In this document: one piece after another, positions 35,820 to 42,676 of the stretch
How the letters are laid out: the number at the start of each line of letters is the position of its first letter
Position numbering within the stretch: position 1 is the stretch's first letter
NCBI GenBank assembly: GCA_027887045.1
Contig: JAPCJH010000002.1
Coordinates: 198,723 to 262,722, forward strand
Direction: 5' to 3'
Length of the DNA stretch: 64,000 nt
From: Nitrososphaerota archaeon
GTDB lineage: Archaea > Thermoproteota > Nitrososphaeria > Nitrososphaerales > Gagatemarchaeaceae
Notes under the pieces: generated by a model
Seen by the model: only the letters and a program-made list of their open reading frames with translations
Databases searched by the model: none
What the model was told of the DNA's origin: nothing
Position numbers and translations under genes: made by a program

Positions 35820-35927
35820 GCGGTCGTCGTCCAGTCTGGTCTAGTGACAGACACGCCAAGAGGACATCAGCCCTCCACGCATGAGCGAGGTAAGCTGGCA
35901 ACCCGGGTTCAAATCCCGGCGACCGCA
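35820..35927 (+). tRNA. tRNA-Gly(UCC) with two probable introns
   Basis: Acceptor stem GCGGTCG pairs with CGACCGC (35920-35926), with discriminator A35927. The T-arm is CCGGG/CCCGG around TTCAAAT, the D-stem GTCC (35829-35832) pairs with GGAC (35862-35865), and the anticodon stem TCAGC (35867-35871) pairs with GCTGG (35894-35898). The anticodon TCC (35874-35876) is followed by a 15-base insert (35878-35892) at the canonical intron site. The D-loop is 29 bases and must hold a second insert of about 18-21 bases. Base 33 reads C instead of the usual U. GC-rich 5' end and discriminator A suit glycine. The 3' end is the attachment site of an integrated island. Confidence 0.8.
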
Positions 35928-35930
35928 CCT
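35916..35930 (+). repeat. attachment-site copy in the tRNA-Gly 3' end
   Basis: CCGGCGACCGCACCT, identical to 41619-41633. Covers the T-stem 3' strand, acceptor stem and three bases beyond. Direct repeats of this kind bound elements integrated at tRNA 3' ends. Confidence 0.72.
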
Positions 35931-35937
35931 TCCTCAC
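35924..35937 (+). repeat. 14-bp target-site duplication, left copy
   Basis: CGCACCTTCCTCAC, identical to 37060-37073. It starts inside the last four bases of the tRNA-Gly gene and directly abuts the left terminal inverted repeat. Confidence 0.82.
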
Positions 35938-36020
35938 CTCTCTCTCTCTCTCTCTTTTTAGTAGGCAAGGAGGTCTAACTACTGCAGAATTTTCTTTGGA
36001 AAAAAGCAGCAGTTAACATG
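35938..36020 (+). repeat. left terminal inverted repeat
   Basis: Begins with a CT dinucleotide run, then TAGTAGGCAAGGAGG, ACTGCAGAATTTTC and AGCAGCAGTTAACATG. The reverse complement of 36980-37059 aligns with it over its whole length at roughly 80 percent by eye. Confidence 0.75.
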
Positions 36021-36057
36021 GATTCTGTTAACTTCGTTGCACGGAAAAGAAGGCACT

Positions 36058-36162
36058 CTAAACATTTCCCGAAAGTAACAGATAGTTGGCCAAGACTAGA
36101 AGAATAACAAGAATTGCTACAGCAGTCCCTAATATGATAAGCGCTAGGCGTAGGTCACTCAT
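36058..36162 (-). CDS. 34-residue single-helix membrane protein
   Basis: ATG 36162 overlaps the stop of the SHOCT-like gene (ATGA). A short charged N-terminus (MSDLRL) is followed by one long hydrophobic helix (ALIILGTAVAILVILLVLAN). Its coupling to the preceding frame and clean membrane profile support a real gene despite the size. Function unknown. Confidence 0.5.
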   Translation of the reverse strand: MSDLRLALIILGTAVAILVILLVLANYLLLSGNV

Positions 36163-36305
36163 CCCTTCAACCTCTTCTTGATTTCCTGTTCCCATTCCTC
36201 TTGCGTGATTACTCCCTTCTTTTCCAGCAAGTCAACTAGGGAAGTGAGCATGGTATCCAGAATGTCAATTTCTTCGTCTTTACTTTTCTTTGGCGTGTTT
36301 TCCAC
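36159..36305 (-). CDS. short SHOCT-like protein
   Basis: A 48-residue protein from GTG 36303-36305. The C-terminal half (LLEKKGVITQEEWEQEIKKR) fits the short SHOCT domain, which is often attached to membrane proteins and thought to aid oligomerisation. An ATGA overlap couples it to the 34-residue membrane protein. An alternative start is the internal ATG 36248. Confidence 0.48.
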   Translation of the reverse strand: MENTPKKSKDEEIDILDTMLTSLVDLLEKKGVITQEEWEQEIKKRLKG

Positions 36306-36388
36306 CCTTTGCCATGTATCCGTTTTCTGAAACTCAAGCGATTTGGTCTCCTCTGCCCATCATTCCCTTTGAATTAAGGGCCTCGCCT

Positions 36389-36410
36389 AGCAGTTTTGGT
36401 GGTGTTGGAC
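36389..36410. repeat. 22-bp direct repeat, copy 1
   Basis: AGCAGTTTTGGTGGTGTTGGAC, 21 of 22 bases identical to 36865-36886. It lies 84 bases upstream of the SHOCT-like gene start. Confidence 0.72.
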
Positions 36411-36421
36411 GTCAACTTTGG

Positions 36422-36517
36422 TTAGCGCGAGAAGACCAAGAGCCGAACGAGGAGAGCGACTACTAGTGCTACTATGATGGGGAGTGCCTGAATCCACCTC
36501 AAACTCGGTCGTAGCAT
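36422..36517 (-). CDS. 31-residue single-helix membrane protein
   Basis: ATG 36517 follows a purine-rich AGAAGGAGAAG stretch 13-23 bases upstream that could serve as a ribosome-binding site. The product has a basic start (MLRPSLRW) and one hydrophobic helix (ALPIIVALVVALLVRLLVF). Function unknown; similar in plan to the 34-residue protein. Confidence 0.42.
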   Translation of the reverse strand: MLRPSLRWIQALPIIVALVVALLVRLLVFSR

Positions 36518-36568
36518 CACCCAGACCTATCTTCTCCTTCTGACTTATCTCTTGAGGCGTTCTGGAGT

Positions 36569-36808
36569 TTAGGAGTCCTTTAGCGCAATGACCCAGAATA
36601 ATGCCGCGATAATCGCAGATACTACTCCTATTGTGAAAGCAAGATTCGCAGTCGACCGTGTTTGCATACAAGCGAACAGGTTATTCAATGGGCCAGTTGT
36701 GGGATTGCATAGCGCGTTTGCAACGCCTGAATCAACAAAGCCAACTGTGAACCCAGCAATCGCGAAGACTGTCGCCGCCAGTGCCGCTCCGAGAACCCCG
36801 TTTCTCAT
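36569..36808 (-). CDS. 79-residue two-helix membrane protein
   Basis: An N-terminal hydrophobic helix (GAALAATVFAIAGFTVGF) that may be a signal anchor, a central loop of about 30 residues with two cysteines (ALCNPTTGPLNNLFACMQ) and a C-terminal helix. The two cysteines could form a disulfide if the loop is extracellular. It is the first gene of the minus-strand set in the inverted-repeat element. No family recognised. Confidence 0.52.
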   Translation of the reverse strand: MRNGVLGAALAATVFAIAGFTVGFVDSGVANALCNPTTGPLNNLFACMQTRSTANLAFTIGVVSAIIAALFWVIALKDS

Positions 36809-36864
36809 GTCTCTCCAAGATTGTCAGGTTGGATTTACGTCTACTTCCTTCCAAGAACGGCCCA

Positions 36865-36886
36865 AGCAGTATTGGTGGTGTTGGAC
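36865..36886. repeat. 22-bp direct repeat, copy 2
   Basis: AGCAGTATTGGTGGTGTTGGAC, one mismatch from 36389-36410. It lies 57 bases upstream of the 79-residue membrane protein start. Confidence 0.72.
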
Positions 36887-36979
36887 TACGGCGCTGACCA
36901 CTTGATTAAGAGACGCTCAAACGAAGTAGTTCTTCTACATACACACAGTCACGCTCTCGTAAGCTGGGACTGCCTGCCT

Positions 36980-37059
36980 CATGCTAACTGCTGTTATTTT
37001 TCCTGAAAATTTCTGCAGCAGTTAATCTCTCAGCCTACAGAAGAGAGAAAGAGAGAGAG
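36980..37059 (-). repeat. right terminal inverted repeat
   Basis: Ends in a GA dinucleotide run; its reverse complement shows the same order of blocks as the left repeat: CT run, GTAGGC, CTGCAGAAATTTTC, ACAGCAGTTAGCATG. Confidence 0.75.
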
Positions 37060-37073
37060 CGCACCTTCCTCAC
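37060..37073 (+). repeat. 14-bp target-site duplication, right copy
   Basis: CGCACCTTCCTCAC directly after the right inverted repeat, identical to 35924-35937. Confidence 0.82.
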
Positions 37074-37277
37074 ATGAAACGGACGTCGACGGCCAAAGTT
37101 TAGTTCGTTATGGACAAAAGACGTTCGATCGCGCCGAACCTCTATTCACTGATGAGACAGTTTCGTCAGCCTGTTTTTTGAAGCGTCGGCGAGAATAGGT
37201 TGCGGAGGCTTTTGCAGAACTCAATCGAGAAACAAACGTGTGAGCCTAAAACCTTATGAGGTTTCAAGGCGCTGACT

Positions 37278-37475
37278 TTGATAAGTTTGAAGAAAGATAG
37301 TTTGCCTGTCTTCGTTCTTGGTATCGTGCTGACTCTGGCCATAGTTGCACCAGCCCTCTACTTGCTGTCGGTGCCCTTGATGGATATAGTGATAGTTTCT
37401 GGACTCGCTACATTCGTTTGGCTCAACGCCTTACGCACGTCCAGACACAAGGATAGCCCCACCACACGAAACTAG
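37278..37475 (+). CDS. small two-helix membrane protein of the island
   Basis: A 65-residue frame from TTG 37278 with two hydrophobic helices (about residues 11-31 and 35-50) and a basic Arg/Lys-rich tail (NALRTSRHKDSPTTRN). It lies just outside the right inverted repeat. A start at TTG 37287 would shorten it by three residues. No family recognised. Confidence 0.48.
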   Translation: MISLKKDSLPVFVLGIVLTLAIVAPALYLLSVPLMDIVIVSGLATFVWLNALRTSRHKDSPTTRN

Positions 37476-37675
37476 CCAGTCGTTTCCGCCACCCCAAATG
37501 GCTATCCCGATTATTGACAGTGCATGCCGTTCGATTGAACGCCTAACAGGATACCTCACCCCAACAAATGCTGTCTAGCAGCTTCACCTCGCCCAAGGCT
37601 TCCTCTCGTCTGTCATCCCCGGGTTGACGATGTTTTCGTTTATTTGATGGCCCGAACGACACGCAGTTAGTCAAT

Positions 37676-38272
37676 ATGAACCGGCTGGGCCCAGAAGACT
37701 ACCAGAGCAATAGGCATATCCGGAAAATACTCCAGCTCGCTCGGACCTCCAGAGGAGACATCTTCTACGACCTGGGATGCGGGAGAGGCCAGCTCTGCGT
37801 TGTTGCTGTTGCCGAGTTTGGTGTGAAAAGGGCGGTCGGAATCGAGATGCATAGGGGTCGGGCGGCCAAAGCTGCGCAGCGTATCCAAGAACTCGGGTTG
37901 GCAGATCGGATAGAGATCAGGAATGAAGACTTCATTGAGTCCGACCTGCACGACGCGACAGTCGTATACTCCGGCCTTGGCGAAATCGATGAGGACGTCA
38001 TGTTTTTCGAGAGACAAGTGAGGTCTGGCTGTAGAATTGTCAGCCTCTTCCTCCCTTTCGTCGGCGTACTGCCGGCGGCAGCAGACTACCCCTTCTACCT
38101 CATGAAGGTGCCTTTCAGGAAGACGAGAGACTTCTCTCTCTGGAGCTCGAAAGTCCTATTCAAGGAGGCCTCGGTCGACGAACTGTACCAAGAGCTGGAT
38201 ACCGATAGAGAATATCGATATGACAAGCGGACCTTCAAGCGTTTGATGAAAGAGAGGTTCCCCAAAATGTGA
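37676..38272 (+). CDS. aKMT-like (DOT1-fold) SAM-dependent methyltransferase
   Basis: A 198-residue class I methyltransferase. The SAM loop is DIFYDLGCGRGQLCVVAV (D32-G38), followed by AVGIEMHRGRA and NEDFIESDLHDATVVYSGL. This arrangement matches the small archaeal protein-lysine methyltransferase aKMT and its DOT1-related kin, rather than small-molecule enzymes. The C-terminal third is a basic extension absent from the minimal family. A TTTATTTG box lies 33-40 bases upstream. Lying in a tRNA-borne island, it could modify host chromatin or element proteins. Confidence 0.7.
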   Translation: MNRLGPEDYQSNRHIRKILQLARTSRGDIFYDLGCGRGQLCVVAVAEFGVKRAVGIEMHRGRAAKAAQRIQELGLADRIEIRNEDFIESDLHDATVVYSGLGEIDEDVMFFERQVRSGCRIVSLFLPFVGVLPAAADYPFYLMKVPFRKTRDFSLWSSKVLFKEASVDELYQELDTDREYRYDKRTFKRLMKERFPKM

Positions 38273-38378
38273 CGAGAGTGTAGGGGTTTGGTCGGAATTT
38301 TGACTTGTCCCAATCGAATCAATTCTGCGTGATGACCCTGCCCTACCCTCTGCGCCCGTTGGTTCCACTTACATGTAG

Positions 38379-38425
38379 GGGTGCGTACACAGACCGTCGA
38401 ACCCCGGCCGGGCCGCCACGCACCC
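38379..38425. other. hairpin with 8-bp perfect stem in an intergenic gap
   Basis: GGGTGCGT (38379-38386) pairs with ACGCACCC (38418-38425), enclosing a GC-rich 31-base loop with CCCCGGCCGGG. The surrounding 318-base gap between the methyltransferase and helicase genes (38273-38589) has no other visible gene. The stem resembles a tRNA acceptor but the interior cannot fold as a tRNA. Confidence 0.35.
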
Positions 38426-38589
38426 AGATTGGAAGCGATATGAACCTAAAGTCCAAGGCCCGGCGCCCGCACTTCATGTTGACTAAAGGAGTTCAGTTCG
38501 GGGTTTTCGATTTCAGCGGGTTGTTTCAGCGTTCTAGTAATTCTTTTTGGCCAAGTTGATTCTTGCGGAAAGCGAGCCTGAGGGATGTC

Positions 38590-40449
38590 TCATCGCTTGC
38601 TTTGATGACGGTGCTTTTTCGGTGAATTCAGGGCAACTACGTCGAATAACAAGCGTCTGTAGTTTATCGTCAGCGTTCTCGCAAAGAACTGACCTCCGAT
38701 ATTCATTTCGTTCAGGTCGTGCGCGTACTTTTCGTGTAGGTCGAACTTTTCAAACGACAAGCAGTCTTCGAGATAGGGCCTGAGCTTGAAAACATCAGGG
38801 TCTACCAAGACCTCCCTGGGTATGGGCTCCTTCTTCGAAGAAAGAAGCATGTCATTCAATGCTTCTCTAGCAGCCTCATAGTTTTTCCATGCTTCCTCAA
38901 CAAATGCGGTGAAGATTCCGTTTCCAACCAATCTTGACGTGAATGAGCCCTCCTTATCCTCGGAAAACCCTTTGAGAAGATGCGCTTTGATATTGAGCTC
39001 GTTCGATTTGTCGTAGGCATACAATAATTGGCGACCGACGCCTTCCATATCCGACTTGTAAGCGTGGTTCAGCGAATCTCCGAATGCCCCGCTGGCTAGG
39101 AGAAATCTGGCCATGTCATAATCACCAGAGATTAGGGCGCTGGTGATCATATGTGAAAAGTCGGGCTCGTAGGGGATTTCGCTCATCAAAAGTCCCTTCC
39201 ACGTGATTTCATGGGTGCGACGGTCGATTGCTCCAATCTCACCGAGCCAGTCCTCTGCAAAGGCAACTTCGCGATGATCTACCTTTGACATGAACTCCAA
39301 CTCTGAAAGCCTGAGGCCGTACTTTGACATGAGGAGCACCAAATCAAACGGAGTCTCGGTTTCAAGAGCCTTGCGCACCGGCGTGGGATTGATTTTCTTT
39401 GGGATCGGTGCATCAGAAATTATCACGGCCCGACCGGGTTTGAAGCGACCGATTCGACCAATCATTTGCAAGAGAGAGTTGTTGTCTATCCTCTTGTAGT
39501 GGAGCGTCTTTTGGCCTAGCTTGTCCTTGCTGTCAATCACTTCGTTGAATATCAACACGTTGTCGACGTAGATATTCACGGATGAGGCGATGACATTAGT
39601 CGCAAAGATCCTCAGATTCTTATCGAGCTCGGCTCTTTGCTGGATTTTGTTGACTTCTGAACCGTCAAGGCCGCCGTGAATGTAAATGCCGCTGTAGCTG
39701 CTGGAATACCTCTCGACCAAGCGCCTCGTGGGGAGAAAGACGAGCCAAGATTCATTGCGAGGCTGTGAGTAAAGATAGCGCGATAGGGTCTCGAACATCT
39801 CATCGAGGTCCTTTACCTGCTCAACCTCGAGCGCTACCGGGAATCTGCGACCGCTCAGCAAATAGAGCTTCGAGATTCCCAAGAATGAGAGGAACTCCTT
39901 TGGATCGATCGTGGCGCTCATGATTCGAAACAGATTTCTTGTTTTCGCTTCCTCCTTCTTGGCGAGGGACAAACACAGTTCCAGCTGGGAAGACATCTGG
40001 TGGCTTTCGTCAAAATAGATCGAAGAATCGAAAATCGAGCTCTCAGCCAGCATCCTTAGCAGGACGCCGTCTGTGACAATCTTGATCTTACCACCGACGT
40101 TGATCTTGGTGTCCTTTGTGATGACTGCTAGATCATCAATCAATTCCGGGTGTAGCGCCCGAAGTGAATAAAGTAGAGCGTTGCACGCGGCTCTTGAAGG
40201 CTCACGAATGACGATTTGCCTGTTCCTGTTGCCTAACTCAAATTCGTGAATCGGGGTTACAGTACTCTTTCCCGTCCCGACATCGCCGATAATTACGAAA
40301 TGGCCCGAAAAATCCACTGAATCAAGGATTGAGAAGATCGGGAGCCTTGGCTTTGCTCCTTTGCCAGCCGCTTCTTCGGTACTTCGCTCCTCTTCTTCCA
40401 AGGCGGCGGGCTCTAGAGAATGTCGGATTTCAGATTCGTTGCTGACCAA
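38590..40449 (-). CDS. DEAH-type superfamily 2 helicase (HrpA/NS3-like)
   Basis: A 619-residue NTPase. Walker A is GDVGTGKST (55-63), Walker B/motif II is DESH (147-150), motif III SAT (178-180), motif V ATNVIASSVNI (283-293) and motif VI QMIGRIGR (328-335). These match DEAH/RHA RNA helicases and viral NS3-like enzymes more than DEAD-box proteins. A helical region after residue 350 may equal the winged-helix and HA2 parts. The N-terminal 35 residues are Glu-rich. In the island it may process nucleic acid of the element or act in conflict with other elements. The substrate (RNA or DNA) is unknown. Confidence 0.78.
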   Translation of the reverse strand: MVSNESEIRHSLEPAALEEEERSTEEAAGKGAKPRLPIFSILDSVDFSGHFVIIGDVGTGKSTVTPIHEFELGNRNRQIVIREPSRAACNALLYSLRALHPELIDDLAVITKDTKINVGGKIKIVTDGVLLRMLAESSIFDSSIYFDESHQMSSQLELCLSLAKKEEAKTRNLFRIMSATIDPKEFLSFLGISKLYLLSGRRFPVALEVEQVKDLDEMFETLSRYLYSQPRNESWLVFLPTRRLVERYSSSYSGIYIHGGLDGSEVNKIQQRAELDKNLRIFATNVIASSVNIYVDNVLIFNEVIDSKDKLGQKTLHYKRIDNNSLLQMIGRIGRFKPGRAVIISDAPIPKKINPTPVRKALETETPFDLVLLMSKYGLRLSELEFMSKVDHREVAFAEDWLGEIGAIDRRTHEITWKGLLMSEIPYEPDFSHMITSALISGDYDMARFLLASGAFGDSLNHAYKSDMEGVGRQLLYAYDKSNELNIKAHLLKGFSEDKEGSFTSRLVGNGIFTAFVEEAWKNYEAAREALNDMLLSSKKEPIPREVLVDPDVFKLRPYLEDCLSFEKFDLHEKYAHDLNEMNIGGQFFARTLTINYRRLLFDVVALNSPKKHRHQSKR

Positions 40450-40533
40450 AAGAAGCCCTCAAGCCCTCTAAAATGACTCAATCGGAAGGAGAGAATTAAA
40501 CCAGCCTATCTCGGAGTATGTCCTGAAGTTCCT

Positions 40534-40674
40534 TTATCTCGTCTTCCGGCCCGGCCAATGCTTCAACGCCTTTTCACCCTGGGAAGCCATGAACTCCTTC
40601 CATCTCTTCTGGTCCTTCTTTAGCTCGTCCAACTCCTTGACGACATCTTCGTAGTCGTCTTTCTTCGACTTCAT
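40534..40674 (-). CDS. 46-residue charged helical protein
   Basis: A short frame from ATG 40674 with heptad-like charged helix (YEDVVKELDELKKDQKRWKEF) and a basic tail. It lies just upstream of the helicase on the same strand and may be co-transcribed, possibly as a small partner. No homology recognised. Confidence 0.45.
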   Translation of the reverse strand: MKSKKDDYEDVVKELDELKKDQKRWKEFMASQGEKALKHWPGRKTR

Positions 40675-40864
40675 CTTGTCTGGAATTGACTAGCCCTGCC
40701 TTAAACACTCTCCAATATGTCCAACCCTAACCCAGAGGGTGCGGTGAAAGTCTAGCGGGAGCTTAGAGAATCTCCGAGTCTACCCTGTCCTTTGCCTTTG
40801 GTTGGGTCAATCACATGCAAAGAAAGTTTTTCCGTGCGGTGGCAAACGTAGAGCGAGTGGAAGT

Positions 40865-41584
40865 GTGACCAAGGCCTACGTAGGAGTCTCCGGCTTCAGC
40901 TATCCCAGCTGGAAGGGAAAATTCTATCGGACCGACGCGAAGAGCGATGAATTTCTCACCCATTACTCTCAACGTCTAGAGAGTGTGGAGATTAACAGTT
41001 CATTCTACGCACAACCCAGTGCCACGATGGTGAAGAGTTGGTCTGAGAGGACCGGCGAGGGGTTCAGGTTCTCCTTCAAAGCGCCCCGGCTGATCACTCA
41101 CGTTCTGAAGCTTGGAAAGGGCTCGTCCGAAGCAGCTGAAAGACTCTCGAAGACGCTAGACTTCTTGGGTCCGAGGCGGGGTCCGGTCTTGTTTCAGTTG
41201 CCTCCATACGCGAAACAAGACCATAATGTGCTAGGCGAATTCCTGTCCAAGACTTCGGGGATCAAAAATCGAGTCTTTGAATTCAGGCATGACTCGTGGC
41301 TCCAGGAATCCACGTATCGGCTGCTGGAAGGACATGGAGCGGGGTTCTGCATCGCAGAGACGGAGGAGATGGGACCAACATTCCGGGTCACGGGAGGGAT
41401 TGCCTACTTCAGACTGAGAAGAGAGTCCTACGACACGAGGACCATCGATCAATGGGCTGAGAAGATCCGTGAAACGGCGAAGGGCTTGCGGGAAAGCTAT
41501 GCTTACCTTCGCCACGATGAAACAGGGGAAAATGCTATCCTAGCTCAAAGACTTTCCGAAAAATTGGAGAGTGCGAAAGAATAG
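40865..41584 (+). CDS. DUF72 family protein
   Basis: A TIM-barrel-like DUF72 protein of 239 residues from GTG 40865. Signatures are VGVSGFSYPSWKGKFYR, VEINSSFYAQPS, FSFKAPRLITH and GPVLFQLPP, with the C-terminal AYLRHDETGENA. The longer frame from 40802 has a Lys/Arg-rich leader that is not family-like. The role of DUF72 is not established; it is widespread in archaea and bacteria. It is the last gene before the right boundary of the island. Confidence 0.83.
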   Translation: MTKAYVGVSGFSYPSWKGKFYRTDAKSDEFLTHYSQRLESVEINSSFYAQPSATMVKSWSERTGEGFRFSFKAPRLITHVLKLGKGSSEAAERLSKTLDFLGPRRGPVLFQLPPYAKQDHNVLGEFLSKTSGIKNRVFEFRHDSWLQESTYRLLEGHGAGFCIAETEEMGPTFRVTGGIAYFRLRRESYDTRTIDQWAEKIRETAKGLRESYAYLRHDETGENAILAQRLSEKLESAKE

Positions 41585-41618
41585 GAGGGCTGTCAAATCA
41601 TGGTCGTGGTTCGGTAGT

Positions 41619-41633
41619 CCGGCGACCGCACCT
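41619..41633 (+). repeat. right attachment-site copy of the island
   Basis: CCGGCGACCGCACCT, identical to the 3' end of the tRNA-Gly at 35916-35930. A GGTTC lies 11 bases upstream, as in the T-arm, but the bases between do not match, so this is a partial tRNA copy. Confidence 0.7.
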
Positions 41634-41660
41634 GAATATGAAGATCTTCGTGATCCACAA

Positions 41661-42598
41661 TTATCTCCAATCATCAATGACGTAGGAAGTCGGTTGATTG
41701 TAGCCTGGTTCGTCTGGCTTGTGCATTGCTACTCCTTGGAGATAGGTCCTGAAGCCCTTCGCAAGCATCTTACGATACGCTTCGCTACGGCCAATATTGG
41801 TGCCAGCATCAAGGCGTGAAATGCCTCTGCTGTTTGCGAAAGCTTCGCAAGCATCCAGTAAGTAGCCAAACCTTTGTCCCGCGTCTGGTCCCGGCTGTAC
41901 CGCACCAAACTTGACATAGCAGACACCGCTGCCCGCTTCAGAACCAGGGCCGAGGTGACAGACCGCCAAGCCTCCAAGTGTGCCATCGTTTTTCCAGAGC
42001 AGGACGGTTTCCCCCAACCTTTGCTTGGCAACGGATTCGATCTCCCACTCCAAATCCAAGCCTGGGTAAACGCTATCGGTCAGCCTTCGACACATACTCA
42101 GGCATTCCTTGTGATCCGCTGCTTCGGAGTACCCTGACCATTTCAGCCGCGGGATTGTCGGGTCAACGCCCTTGGACATAATTGCCGTTAGAAATCTTGG
42201 CCAGAAACCAAACTTCTGATAAAGACCTATGTGCTTTGGGCTTTGCCCAAAAGTAAAGAGGCAGGCATGCCTGGTCCCCACTTCTCAAAAAGGGACATGG
42301 TCGGTTCTAGAAGAAGTCTGGCTATTCCTTTGTCCCACATGTCGGGACGCACTGTGAGTGGCCCGAAGAAACCCACGCTTCCCCAATTCGCTGCAAAGTT
42401 GGAGCCGACAAGGTTCCCATCCACTTCTGCAGCAAGAGCTGCATCGGGATGAGCGAACCAACGTGTTCGGACATAACTCGCATCACCCATGAATGTCGCA
42501 GGATTTGGAAGTCCGAGGAATGTACCGAAAGCAGTTCTGCAGATGCGTTCAGCGGAATCCAGATCATCTTCTCTCAAAGGACGAATGACGACGTCCAT
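41661..42598 (-). pseudogene. double GNAT acetyltransferase gene with a frameshift
   Basis: Two overlapping frames together code one two-domain protein. The 5' frame (42598 to 42227) begins MDVVIRPLREDDLDSAERICR and carries a GNAT fold up to SLFEKWG. The 3' frame (from about 42281) continues RHACLFTFGQSPKHIGLYQKFGF and holds a second GNAT-like domain with YRKMLAKGFRT. The join falls in a run of four G on the coding strand (near 42278-42282), where one more G would restore one frame of about 312 codons. It could be a true mutation or a sequencing error. Confidence 0.7.
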
Positions 42599-42676
42599 TC
42601 GTAATTCCTGAAACTGTCAAATAACAACCTCAGAATATAAGTTCTGCCCAAGAAGTCAACGTGGTGTGCTTTCCAG

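Larger units (their letters stand above)
35938..37059. mobile_element. casposon-like element with terminal inverted repeats, no transposase
   Basis: A 1.12-kb unit bounded by about 80-bp imperfect inverted repeats and flanked by a perfect 14-bp direct repeat. The insertion sits at the exact 3' end of a tRNA gene. A 14-bp duplication at a tRNA 3' end with long inverted repeats is the signature reported for casposons, which use a Cas1 integrase. No Cas1 or polymerase is coded here; only four minus-strand genes for 31- to 79-residue proteins, three of them membrane proteins. It is best read as a non-autonomous relative moved in trans, or another class of element with the same target geometry. 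Confidence 0.62.
35931..41618. mobile_element. accessory island integrated at tRNA-Gly
   Basis: About 5.7 kb between two identical 15-bp copies of the tRNA-Gly 3' end. It includes the nested 1.1-kb inverted-repeat element, small membrane proteins, an aKMT-like methyltransferase, a DEAH-type helicase, a 46-residue charged protein and a DUF72 gene. The left part is visibly richer in A+T than the ribosomal region beside it. No integrase or replication protein of known type was found, so the island is either decayed or moved in trans. The right boundary copy has only a degenerate T-arm upstream (GGTTC, then a mismatch stretch). Confidence 0.62.

Noticed and set aside
35938-35957. CT dinucleotide run as a plain microsatellite
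   Set aside because: It forms the outer end of a longer inverted repeat whose other end has the matching GA run, so it was treated as part of that repeat.
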